Source: Sorghum bicolor (taxonomy: Eukaryota; Streptophyta; Magnoliopsida; Poales; Poaceae). Taken from it: a stretch of 64,000 bases of DNA. The notes beneath the pieces were generated by a model. It saw only the letters and a list, made by a program, of their open reading frames with translations, was not told the origin of the DNA and searched no databases. Position 1 is the first letter of the stretch. Each line of letters begins with the position of its first letter. Location: contig NC_012875.2 in assembly GCF_000003195.3 (NCBI RefSeq), positions 20,681,479-20,745,478 of the forward strand, given 5' to 3'. Position numbers and translations under genes: made by a program. Positions 32,347 through 44,690 of the stretch are shown piece by piece.

Positions 32347-34398
32347 CTACAAAACAAATCAATGTTTCTTAGGTACCCACACTTGTTTGGGTCCTTGGAG
32401 GTTAGTGACTAAGCTTTTTGGTACCCAAATGGCCTTCTTTTTTGGACCCATAATTGGTGTACCAACAAACTTAGCATGCACACCCTTCTCACTCTTGGTA
32501 AGCACATAACAAGAATCAAATGGAATGCAAGATACATTAGCATTTTTCTTGTTCTTGTTCACTTTGTTGCAATTAAGCTCTAGGTGCCTAACTTGCTTGC
32601 ATTTGTTGCAATACCAACAGTTGCTCTTCACAAAGCTAGGCTTGTGAGTTGCAAAGGTTGCCTTGCCTTTCTTAGGGGTATAGCCTAATCCCTCTTTGTT
32701 GAGAGAAAACCTTTGGCTACCCAAGTACTTTAGCAAGTGGGCCTCACCACCATAGGCCTTGCCTAGGGCATGAGTGAGCTCATCCACCTCTCTCTTGAGA
32801 GTCTCATTCTCAACCTTTAGTGAGGTATCACAAGTGACACTAACACTAGAAGTAGAGGTAGAGTTGGTGGTGGTGGATGAAGACCTACAAGAAGAGTTAG
32901 TGGCAACAACAATAGGTGGGTTGGGTGATTCTTTAATTAAGTCACATGTTGTGCCCACAACACATGATACAACAACCTTTTCCCTGTTCTCTTCTAACAA
33001 CAAGGAGTGAGCTTTCTCAAGCTTGGTGTGAGCCTTGCCAAGCTTCTCATGGGCTTTCACTAGCCTCTCATGATTAGCATTGAGCTTATCAAAGGATTGC
33101 TCAAGAGCTTTTAACTTCTTGGCCAATTCTTTGCACTTCTTGTTTTTAGATTGAATGAGAGATTCGGCTTGTTCTAACATGTCCATGAGTTGTTCATTAG
33201 TGAATTCATTTTCATCATCACTATCACTATCATGTTCATGTTCACTTTCACTTTCATTGTATTGTACCTTGTGGCCCTTGGCCATGAAGCATGAAGGAGT
33301 GTCGAAGAGTGATGGCTTGTTGATAGCAATGCTTGCAAGTGCCTTCATTTTTGATGATTTGTCATCATCGCTTGAGTCATCATCCGAAGAGGCATCACTA
33401 TCCCATGTCATAACATAGGATCCACCCTTCTTCTTCTTTTTCTTGAAGACCATCTTCTTCTCTTTCTTTTCTTTCTTCTCCTTCTTGTTCTTCTTGTTAT
33501 GCTCATCATTGTCACTATTGTAAGGACAATCCGCCACAATATGATCGGGGCTCTTGCACTTGTAGCATAGCCTCACATATTCCTTGTTCTTGGAGTTGTC
33601 CCTTCTCTTCCTTGTATGGTAGCCCTTTTTCTTCATCATCTTGGCAAACTTGCGGACAAAGAGTGCTAGTGCTTCATCATCACTATCATCATTGGAACAC
33701 TCCTCATCACTTGATTCTTCCTTGTTCTTGCTCTTGGATGAAGAGCTAGCTTTGAATGCTACACTCTTCTTCTTCTTATCATCATCATCCTTCTTCATGA
33801 CCTCATCATCGTATATTGATCTTCGGTCATGACATCTCCAAGTACCTCATTGGGAGATACACCTGTCAATCCACCTCTAAAGATGATTGTTCTCAATGTC
33901 TTGAACCTCTTGGGCAAGCACATCAAGAACTTGTGAATGAAGTCCTCATCCTTCACTTTCTCACCAAGGCCCTTGAGGTCATTGATGATGACTTGGAGCC
34001 TATAGAACATTTTCGGAATTGACTCATCATCCTTCATATTGAGTTTGATAGCTTGTCCTTGAGCATGTACAACTTGCCACTTTTTACCGTCGTAGTGCCC
34101 TCATATGTTTCTTCTAGCCTTGTCCACACTTCACTTGCCTTCTCAAGATCTTTGACTTGTTCAAATACCTTTGAATCAATGCCATAATAGTTGTGTTGAG
34201 AGCCATTGTATTGTATTGCTTGTTTGCTCTCTCATTGTCGGTGGGGTTAGCGGGGTCAAGGATCACAAAATCATTTTCCGTGACTTCCCACACTCTATCA
34301 TTGATTGATCCAAGATACATTTTCATTTTTCTCTTCCAATAGTCAAAAGAACTTGTGTCATCAAAGAACTGTGGTTTGCCCCCAACATGGTCGAACAC
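32347..34398 (-). pseudogene. Copia gag polyprotein (SIRE-like), frameshifted
   Basis: The N-terminal piece (from about 34398) has FDYWKRKMKMYLGSIND and VWEVTENDF. A frameshift near 34190 and another near 33800 flank a middle piece with VKDEDFIHKFLMCLP and FKTLRTIIFRGGL. The C-terminal piece (33798-32359) is rich in Lys/Asp/Ser, with zinc knuckle CYKCKSPDHIVADC, a coiled-coil-like region (KAHEKLGKAHTKLEKAH) and a second knuckle CNKCKQVRHLELNC. It ends VPKKH-TGA at 32359-32361; four codons later a TAG (32347-32349) precedes the protease frame. Gag and pol share one frame here. Confidence 0.88.
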
Positions 34399-34455
34399 TA
34401 TTGAGCCATAATTTGAGCACCGAGGTTGTTAAGCCTTCACAAAACGGTGACCACG

Positions 34456-34467
34456 GCTCTGATACCA
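34456..34467 (-). other. Primer-binding site, initiator-Met tRNA type
   Basis: Minus strand TGGTATCAGAGC, two bases after the LTR end CTTTCA. It is the standard copia primer site. Confidence 0.92.
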
Positions 34468-34469
34468 CT

Positions 34470-36335
34470 TGAAAGGTCCTAATATGGCTAGAGGGGGGTG
34501 AATAGCCTATTTAAAAATCTACAAACTCGCTAGAGCAAGAGGTTAGTAGATAACAAGCATAGCTTTTTGCTCTAGCTCAAAAGGGGTGTTTGCCATCCAC
34601 CTATCCAACACTTCTAGTTGCTATAATCACTATGCACACAAGAGCTATGTCACTACTTACACTAGAGAGCTATCTAAAGTTTCTATACAAGTAAGTAAGC
34701 TACTCTAGTTTGCGGAAATGTAAGAGAGATGGTTTGATCTTTATACCGCCGCGTAGAGAGGATAAACCAATCAATAATATGAAGTACAATCACCGGGAGA
34801 AATCCAATGAACAGTCACAATAGAGACACACAATTTTCTCCCGAGGTTCGCATGCTTGCTGGCACGCTACGTCCTTGTTGTGTCGACCAACACTTGGTGT
34901 TTCGGCGGCTAAGAGGTGTAGCACGAACCTTGTCCTCACTAGGACACCGCAAGAACTGATCCACACGTGAGGTAACTCAATGACACGAGCAATCCACTAA
35001 AGTTACCTTTTGGCTCTCCGCAAGGATGGTACAAGACCCCTCACAATCACCAGGAGATGGCCACGAACAATCATCAACTCGTGCCAATGCTCCTCCGCTG
35101 CTCCAAGCTGTAACAAGAGTAACAAGAAAACCGTAGCCAAATCGATCCCCAAGTGCCACTAGATGCAATCACTCAAGCAGATGCACTTGGAATCACTTCC
35201 AATCTCACAAAGATGAATAATCTATGAAGGAGATGAGAGGGAGGTGTTTGCTTAGGCTCACAAGAATTCAAGTATGCTAGAATGCCAAGAGAGTGAGCCC
35301 TAAGCCGGCCAACAACTATTTATAAGCTCCTCAAAACAAATAGAGCCGTTGGCTCTTTCACTGGGCTAAAAATGGGGTCACCTGACGAACCGCAGGGGGC
35401 ACCGGACGCTCAACCCCTATGTCCGGTGCTCCAGAAATAGCCATGTGTTGCCCTATCCACTTTCGCGTGTTGATCTCTAACGGTCACCTGCAGAGCACCG
35501 GACGCGCTCAAGTTGGTACCAGACGCGTCCGGTACTCATCGGACTTAAACTCAGGGAGGTCTGCAAACTCGCGGGGTCACCAGACGCTGAGCACGGACCG
35601 TCCGGTGCTCACTGGTCTCATACCCAAAGAGCATTGCAAAAGCGCAGAACACTGGACTCAAAACATCGGATGCTCAAATAGGGTCTAACCTACGTCCGGT
35701 GCCGGGCGTCCGGTGCCTAACCCTAGCTGAGCTAGGCACTGCCTACACATCGGACGCACAGACACAGCGTCCGGTGCCTCTGAGCCAGCGTCCAGTGAGT
35801 GTTTGTGACTTCTCCAATTTTCCCACCGGTGCAATAGAAAAATTGCACGTCATTTTCTCAAAAAAAGCGCCAAATCAAACTGTGCCAACACCACAATGTG
35901 TAAACCAACATGTGCACGTGTGTTAGAATTTTCACAAACATTTTCTTCATAGGAGTTAAGTTAGCTCACTAGGTTCTAAATGCATGCACATGAATAATAA
36001 CACCTAGTGGCACTTGATAACCGCTTAGCCAAAGAATTCCCCTCTTTATAGTATGGCTATCTATCCTAAATGTGATCACACCCTCTATGGTGTCTTGATC
36101 ACCAAAACCAAAACCCTAAGCAATACCTTTGCCTTGATCTCCATAGGGTTTTGTTTTTCTCTTTCTTCTTTTCCAGGTTGAGCACTTGATCATCTTGTGG
36201 TCATCACCATCATCACCATGATCATCTCTTGCTCCATCACTTGGCATGTACCAACCTCATTAAGTCTACACACACTTAGTATAGAGGTTAGTACTAGGGT
36301 TTCATCAATTATCCAGAACCAAACTAGGGCTTTCA
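34470..36335 (-). repeat. 5' LTR of the copia element, copy B (complete)
   Basis: 1866 bp, from TGAAAGGTCC to GGGCTTTCA on the plus strand; TGAAAG/CTTTCA are short inverted ends. It is the uninterrupted counterpart of 1-6321. It contains an array of GCGTCCGGTGC/GCACCGGACGC-like motifs (about 35390-35810) and a TATA box. No coding sequence is supported; the short frames at 35419-35688 and 35699-35926 run through the motif array. Confidence 0.9.
35317..35324 (-). promoter_or_regulatory. TATA box of copia LTR copy B
   Basis: Minus strand GCTTATAAATAGTTG; conserved in copy A at 267-274. It would drive leftward transcription into gag. Confidence 0.55.
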
Positions 36336-39300
36336 ACAGTTTGCACCTAATGCACCATAGTCTAAGAAACCATTTTGGACGCACCTGTTGGTACTCCTAG
36401 GTGAAGAGGCTCAAGTGGAAGCTCAGTTTGGTCTTTTTGGAGATAGTGCTAATCTTGATGCAATATAGGTGCACGGTTTGCATGGAACGTACCATATGCT
36501 CAAAAATCAATTTGGACGCACTAGATGGAAGACCTAGATGACGTGTGTCATATGGAATCTCGCTGTGGTCTGTTTGGAGACAGTGTTGGTTTCGGTGGAG
36601 TGCACGGTTTACGCCTAACGCACCATAGGCTAAGAAACCATTTTTGATGCACCCAATGATACTCCTAGGTGAAGAGACTCAAGTGGAAGCTTGGTTTGGT
36701 CTGTTTGGAGATAGTGCTAATCTTGATGCTAGATTCGTGCATAGTTTGCATGGAACATACCATATGCTCGGATATCAATTTGGACGCACCCAATGGAACT
36801 CCTAGATGACATGTGTTATATGGAATCTTGCTTCGGTTTGATTAGAGACAGTGTTAGTGTCGGTGCAAGATAGGTGCACGGTTTGCACCTAATGCACCAT
36901 AGGCTAAGACACCATTCTGGATGCACTTGTTGGTACTCCTAGGTGAAGATGCTCAAGTGAAAGCTCGGTATGATCTGTTTGGAGATAGTGCTAATTTTCA
37001 TGTAAGATAGGTGCATGGTTTGCTTGGAACGTATCATATGCTTGAAAATCAATTTAGACACACCCGATGGAACTCCTAGATGATGTGTGTCATATGTAAT
37101 CTCGATTTGGTCCATTTGGAGGAAGTGTTAGTTTTGGTGCAATTTGCGCCTAATGGACCATAGGCTAAGAAACAATTTTGGATGCACCCGATGGTACTCC
37201 TAGGTAAAGGGGCTCAAGTAAAAGCTCGGTTTGGTCTGTTTGGAGATAGTGCTAATCTTCATGCAAGATTGTTGCACGGTTTGCATGGAACTTACTATAT
37301 GCTCGGAAATCAATTTGGACACACCCAGTGGAACTCCTAGATGACGAGTGTCATATGGAATCTCGCTTCGGTCTGTTTGGAGACAGTGTTAGATTCGGTG
37401 CAAGATAGCTGCACTGTTTGTGCCTAATGCACCATTGGCTAAGAAACAATTTTGGACGCATCCGATGGTACTCATAGGTAAAGGGGCTCTAGTAAAAGCT
37501 TAATTTGGTATGTACGAAGATAGTGCTAATCTTTATGCAAGATAGGTGCACGGTTTGCACGGAATGTACCATATGCTCAGAAATCAATTTGGACGCACCC
37601 GATGAACTCCTAGATGACGTGTGTCATATGGAATCTCACTTCGGTCCGTTTGGAGATAGTGTTCGTTTCGGTGCAAGATTGGTGCATGGTTTGCGCCTAA
37701 TGCACCATAGGCTAAGAAACCATTATGGAAGCACCCGATGGTACTCCTAGGTGAAGAGGCTGAAGTGAAAGCTTGCTACGATCTGTTTGGAGATAGTGCT
37801 AATCTTCATGTAAGATAGGTGCATGATTTGTATGGAACGTACCATATGCTTGAAAATCAATTTGGACGCACCCGATAGAACTCCTAGATGATGTGTGTCA
37901 TGTGATATCTCGCTTTGGTCTATTTGCAGATAGTGTTAGTTTTAGTGCAAGATAGGTGCACGGTTTGTGCCTAATGCACCATACTCTAAGAAGATATTGC
38001 ACGGTTTGTGACTAATGCACCATACTCTAAGAAATGATTTTGGACACTCCCGATGGTACTCCTAGGTGAAGGGGCTCAAGTGAAAGCTCAGTTTGGTCTG
38101 TTTGGAGATAGTGCTAATCTTGATGCAAGAGAGGTGCATAGTTTGCATGGAATGTACCATATGCTCAGAAATCAATTTGGATGCACCCGATAGAACTCCA
38201 AGATGACGTGTGTCATATGGAATCTCACTTCGGTCCATTTGGAGATAGTGTTAGTTTTGGTGCAAGATAGGTGCACGGTTTGTGCCTAATGCACCATACT
38301 ATAAGAAAACATTTTTGATGCACCCAATGTTAATCCTAGCTGAAGAGGCTCAAGTGGAAGCTCGGTTCGGTCTATTTGGAGATAGTGCTAATCTTGATGC
38401 AAGATAGTTGCACGGTTTGCATGGAGCGTACCATATGCTCGAAAATCAATTTGGACACACCTGATGGAACTCCTACATGACATGTGACATATAGAATCTC
38501 GTTTTGGTCTATTTGGAGACAGTGTTAGTTTTGGTGCAAGATATTGCACGGTTTGTGCCTAATGCACCAAAGGCTAAGAAACCATTTTGGACGCACCTAT
38601 TGGTACTGCTAGGTGAAGAGGCTCAAGTGGAAGCTCGGTTCGTTCTGTTTGGCGATAGTGCTAATCTTGATGCAAGATAGGTGCACGGTTTGCATGGAAT
38701 GTCCCAGATGCTTGGAAATCAAATTGGATGCACCCGATGGAACTCCTAGATGAAGTGTGTCATATGGAATCTCGCTTCGGTCCGTTTGGAGACAATATTC
38801 TTTTCAGTGCAAGATAGGTGCACAATTTGCACCTAATGCACCATAGTCTAAGAAACCATTTTGGACACACCTGTTGGCACTCCTGGGTGAAGGGGCTCAA
38901 GTGGAATCTCGGTTTGGTCTATCTAGAGATAGTGCTAGTCTTGATGCAAGATAGGTGCATGCTTTGCATGGAACATACCATATGCTTGGAAATCAACATG
39001 GACGCACCTGATGAAACTCCTAGATGAGGTGCGTCATATGAAATCTCGCTTTGGTCTATTTGGAGATAGTGTTAGTTTTGGTGTAAGATATATGCACGGT
39101 TTGTGCAAAATGCACCATAGGGTAAGAAACCATTTTAGAAGCACCCGATGGTACTCCTAGGTGAAGAGGCACAAGTGGAAGCTCGGTTTGGTCTATTTAG
39201 AGATATTGCTAATCTTGATGCAAGATAGGTGCACTATTTGTGTGGAACATATCATATGCTCAGAAATCAATTTGGACATACCCAATGAAACTCCTAGATG

Positions 39301-42300
39301 ACGTGTGTCATATGGAATCTTGCTTCGATCTGTTTAGAGACAGTGTTAGTTTCGGTCCAAGATAGGTGCACGGTTTGCGCCTAATGTGATGTGTGTCACA
39401 TGGAATCTAGCTTCAGTCTGTTTGGAGACAGTGTTAGATTCAGTGCAAGATAGGTGCACGGTTTGCGCCTAATGCACCATACCCTAAGAAACGATTTTTG
39501 ACGCACCCGATGGTACTGCTAGTTAAAGGGGCTCAAGTGAAAGCTCGGTGTTGTCTGTTTGGAGATAGTGCTAATTTTGATGCAAGATAGGTGCACGGTT
39601 AGCATGGAATGTACCATATGCTCAGAAATCAATTTGGATGCACCCGAGAGAACTCCTAGATGACGTGTGTCGTACGGAATCTCACTTTAGTCCATTTGGC
39701 GATAGTGTTAGTTCTGGTGCAAGATAGGTGCACGGTTTCTCCCTAATGCACCATAGGCTCACAAACCATTGTGGAAGCACCCGATGGTAGTCCTAGGTGA
39801 AGAGGCTCATGTGAAAGCTCGGTACGATCTGTTTGGAGATAGTGCTAATCTTCATGTAAGATAGGTGCACGGTTTGCATGGAACATACCATATGTACGAA
39901 AATCAATTTGGACGCACCCGATAGAACTCCTATATGATGTGTGTCATCTGATATCTCGCTTTGGTCTGTTTGAAGATAGTGTTAGTTTTGGTGCAATATG
40001 GTGTATGGTTTGTGCCTAATGCACCATACTCTAAGAAGATATTGCACGGTTTGTGCCTAATGCACCATACTTTAAGAAACGATTTTGGACGCACCCGATG
40101 GTACTCCTTGGTGAAGGGGCTCAAGTGAAAGCTCGGTTTGGTCTGTTTGGAGATAGTGCATCTTGATGCAAGATAGGTACATGGTTTGCATAGAATGTCC
40201 CATATGCTCGGAAATCAATTTGGATGCACCTGATGGAACTCCTAGATGACGTGTGTCATATGGAATCTCACTTCAGTCAGTTTGGAGACAATATTAGTTT
40301 CAGTGCAGGATAGGTGCACAGTTTGCGCCTAATGCACCATAGGCTAAGAAACCATTTTGAATGCACCTATTGGTACTCCTAGGTGAAGAGGCTCAAGTGG
40401 AAGCTCGGTTTGGTCTGTTTCGAGACAGTGCCAACCTTAATGCAAGATAGTTGCATAGTTTGCAATGGACATACCATATGCTTGGAAACCAATTTGGATG
40501 CACCCAATGGAACTCCTAGATGACGTGTGTCATATGGAATCTCGCTTCGGTTTGTTTGGAGACAGTGTTAGTTTCGGTGCAAAATAGATGCACAGATTGC
40601 GCCTAAAGCACCATAGGCTAAGAAATCATTTTGGATGCACCTATTGGTACTCCAAGGTGAAGAGGCTCAAGTGGAAGCTCGGTTCGGTTTGTTTGGCGAT
40701 AGTGCTAACCTTGATGCAAGATAGGTGCATGGTTTGCATGGAATGTCCCATATGCTCGAAAATAAATTTGGATGCACCCGATGGAACTCCTAGATGATGT
40801 GTGTCATATGGAATCTCGCTTCAGTCCATTTGGAGACAATATTAGTTTCAGTGCAAGATAGGTGCACAGTTTGAACCTAATGCACCATAGTCTAAGAAAA
40901 CATTTTGAACACACCAGTTGGTACTGTTAGTTGAAGAGGCTCAAATGGAAGCTCGGTTTGGTCTGTTTCGAGACAGTGCTAATCTTAATGCAAGATGGGT
41001 GCACAGTTTGCATGAAACGTACCATATGCTCAGAAATCAATTTGCACGCACCCGTTGGAACTCCTAGATGACGTATATCTTATGGAATTTCGTTCGGTCT
41101 GTTCGAAGAGTGTTAGTTTCAGTGCAAGATAGGTGCACGGTTTGCGCCTAATGCACAATAGGCTAAAAAACCATTTTGGACACACCCGATGGTACTCCTA
41201 GGTGAAGAGGCTCAAGTGATAGCTCGGTTCGGTGTATTTGGATATAGTGCTAATATTGATGCAAGATAGGTGTACAGTTTGCAAGGAAAGTACCATATGC
41301 TCAGAAATCAATTTGGACACACCTGATGGAACTCGTAGATGACGTGTCTCATATGGAATCTCGCTTTGGTCCGTTTTAAGATAGTGTTAGTTTTGGTGCA
41401 AGATAGGTGCACAGTTTGCGCCTAATGCACCATAGTCTAAGAAACAATTTTGGAAAATCTGTTGGTACTCAAAGGTGAAGAGGCTCAAGTGGAAGCTAGG
41501 TCCGATCTGTTTGGAGATAGTGCTAATCTTGATACAAGATAGGTGCATGGTTTGCATGGAACGTAACATATGCTCGGAAATCAATTTGGACACACCCAAT
41601 GGAACTCCTAGATAATGTGTGTCATATGGAATCTTGCTTCAGTCCGTTTGGAGACAATATTAGTTTTGGTGCAAGATAGGTGCACAGTTTGCACCTAATG
41701 CACCATAGTCTAAGAAACCATTTTGAACGCACCTATTGGTACTTCTAGGTGAAGAGGCTCAAGTGGAAGCTCGGTTTGGTCTGTTTCAAGACAGTGCTAA
41801 TCTTAATGCAAGATAGGTGCAAAATTTGCATGAAACGTACCATATGCTCAGAAATCAGTTTGGACGCTACCATTGGAACTCCTATATGACGTGTATCACA
41901 TGGAATCTCGTTCGGTCTGTTTGGAGAGTGTTAGTTTCAGTGCAAGATAGGCGCACGGTTTGTGCCTAATGCACCATTGGCTAAAAACCATTTTGGACAC
42001 ACCCGATGGTACTCCTAGGTGAAGAGGCTCAAGTGAAAGCTCGGTTCGGTCTATTTGGAGATAGTGCTAATCTTGTTGCAAGATAGGTGTATAGTTTGCA
42101 TGGAAAGTACCATATGCTCAGAAATTAATTTGGACGCACCTGATGGAACTCGTAGATGACGTGTGTCATATGGAATCTCGCTTTGGTCCGTTTGAAGACA
42201 GTGTTAGTTTTGGCGCATATAGGTGCATAGTTTGCGCCTAATGCACCATAGCCTAAGAAACCATTTTGGAAAATCTATTGGTACTCAAAGGTGAAGAGGC

Positions 42301-43962
42301 TCAAGTGGAAGCTTGGTCCGGTCTGTTTGGAGATAGTGCTAGTCTTGATGCAAGATAGGTGCATGGTTTGCATAGAATGTACCATATGCTTAGAAATCAA
42401 TTTGGACGCACCCGATAGAACTCCTAGATAATGTGTGTCATATGGTATCTCACTTCGGTTTGTTTCGCTGCAACATAGGTGCACAGTTTGCGCTTTATGC
42501 ACCAAAGTCCAAGAAACCATTTTGGACGCATCTATTGGTACTTCTAGGTGGAGAGGCTAAAGTGGAAGCTCGGTTTAGTCTATTTGCAGATTGTGCTAAT
42601 CTTGATGCAAGATAGGTGCACAGTTTGCACAGGACATACCATATTCCAGGAAATAAATTTGGACACACCCGATGGAACTCTTAGATGATGTGTGTCATAT
42701 GGAGTCTCGCTTCGGTCTGTTTAGAGACAGAGTTAATTTCGGTGCAAGATAGGTGCACAGTTTGTGCCTAATGCACATAGGCTAAGAAACGATTTTGGAC
42801 GCACCCGATTGTACACCTAGGTAAAGGGGCATAAGTGAATGCTCGATTTGGTCTGTTTGGAGATAGTGCTAATCTTGATGTAAGATAGGTGCACGGTTTG
42901 CATGGAATGTACCATTTGCTTAGAAATCAGTTTGGATGCACCTGATAGAACTCTTGGATGATGTGTGTCATATGGAATCTCACTTTGGTCCAAGATAGGT
43001 GCTCGGTGTGCATGAAATATACTATATGCTTGAAAATCAATTTGCACACACCCGATATAACTCCTAGATGATGTGTGTCATATAATATCTCACTTTGGTC
43101 CATTTGGAGAAAGTGTTAGTTTTGGTGCAAGATCGGTGCACGGTTTGTGCCTAATAAACCATACTCTAAGAAACCATTTTGGACGCAACCGATGGTACAA
43201 TCCACTGAAGAGGCTCAAGTGGAAGCTCGGTTCGGTCTATTTGGAGATAGTGCTAATCTTGATGCAAGATAGTTACATAGTTTGCATGGAACGTACCTTA
43301 TGCTCAGAAATCAATTTGGACGCATCCGATAGAACTTCTAGCTGACGTGTGTCATATGTAATCTTGCTTTGGTCCATTTGGAGTAAGTGTTAGTATCGAT
43401 GCAAGATAGGTGCACGGTTTGCGCCTAATGCACCGCAGGCTAAGAAACCATTTTGGACGCACCCAATGGTACTCCTAGGTGAAGTGGCTCAAGTGAAAGC
43501 TCGGTTCAGTCCATTTGGAGATAGTGCTACTCTTGATGCAAAATAGGTGCACAGTTTACATGGAACGTACCATATGCTTGAAAATCAATTTGGTCGCACC
43601 TGATGGAACTCCTAGATGACGTGTTTCATATAGAATCTCGTTTTGGTCCGTTTGGAGACAGTGTTAGTTTTGGTGCAAGATAGGTGCATAGTTTGTGCCT
43701 AATGCACCATAGCCTAAGAATCCATTTTGGGTGCACCTGCTGGTACTCCTAGATGAAGAGGCTCAAGTGCAAGCTAGGTTCGGTCTGCTTGGAGATACTG
43801 CTAATCTTGATGCAAGATAGGTGCATGGTTTGCATGGAACATACCATATGCTCAGAAATCAATTTGGACGCACCCGATGGAACTCCTAGATGACGTGTGT
43901 CATATGGAATCTCGATTTGGTCCGTTTGGAGATAGTGTTAGTTTCGGTGCAAGATAGGTGCA
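36336..43962 (+). repeat. CEN38-type satellite, forward array, copy B
   Basis: Nearly collinear with 6322-13831, including the same irregular places (partial repeat near 37985-38040, monomer jump near 39380). Copy-specific indels: a ~137-bp monomer at about 8260-8395 of copy A is missing here near 38290; a ~274-bp dimer at about 38900-39190 is missing from copy A near 9030; several short indels occur as well. The start adjoins the copia LTR exactly as in copy A. Confidence 0.9.
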
Positions 43963-44060
43963 CATTGGAACTATGCACCTATCTTAGACTATGGTGCAAG
44001 ATTCCATATGACACACATCTTGCCTATGGTGCAAGATAGGTATCTTCTACCAAAACTAAC
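43951..44060. repeat. Inversion junction of the satellite (copy B)
   Basis: Same 12-bp inverted repeat (AAGATAGGTGCA 43951-43962, TGCACCTATCTT 43974-43985) with the same CATTGGAACTA spacer and the same scrambled pieces as copy A. The shared breakpoint shows that inversion came before duplication. Confidence 0.9.
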
Positions 44061-44690
44061 ACTGTCTCTAAAGAGAACAAAAGCGAGATTACATATGACA
44101 CATCATCAAGGAGTTATATCAAGTGCGTCCTAATTGATTTCTGAGCATATCGTATGTTCCATGCAAACCGTGCATCTATCTTGCATCAAGATTAGCACTA
44201 TCTCCAAACAAACCAAACCGAGCTTTCACTTGAGCACCTTGACCTAGTAGTACCATCAGGTGCATCCAAAATGGTTTCTTATCCTATGGTGCATTAGGTG
44301 CAAACCATGCACCTATCTTGCACCGAAACTAACACTGTCTCCAAATGGACCGAAGTGGGATTCCATATAACACATGTCATCAAAAAGTTCCATCTGGTGC
44401 ATCCAAATTGATTTCCAAGCATATGGTATGTTCCATGCAAACCGTGCACCCATCTTGCATCAAGATTAGCACTATCTCCAAACAGACCGAACCAAGCTTC
44501 CACTTGAGCCTCTTCATCTAGGAGTACAAACAGGTGTGTCAAAAATGGTTTCTTAGACTATGGTGCATTAGGCACAAACTATGCACCTATCTTGCACCGA
44601 AACTAACATTGTCTACAAACAGACCAAAGCGAGATTCTATATGACACATGTCATCTAGGAGTTCCATTGGGTGCGTCCAAATTGATTTCT

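Larger units (their letters stand above)
30300..36335 (-). mobile_element. Truncated SIRE-like Ty1/copia retrotransposon, copy B
   Basis: From right to left: 5' LTR (34470-36335), initiator-Met primer-binding site, gag, protease/integrase and the first part of reverse transcriptase. It stops at ~30300 within RT, directly joined to satellite. There is no second LTR. Domain order (integrase before RT) is Ty1/copia; the two zinc knuckles and long charged gag suggest the SIRE/Maximus lineage. Frames are broken by at least two frameshifts and several stops. The right flank ACAGT is satellite and is probably one half of the original target duplication. Confidence 0.88.

Noticed and set aside
32774..33418. 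Plus-strand frames rich in Ser/Leu opposite copia gag
   Set aside because: Shadows of the Lys/Asp/Ser-rich gag on the minus strand.
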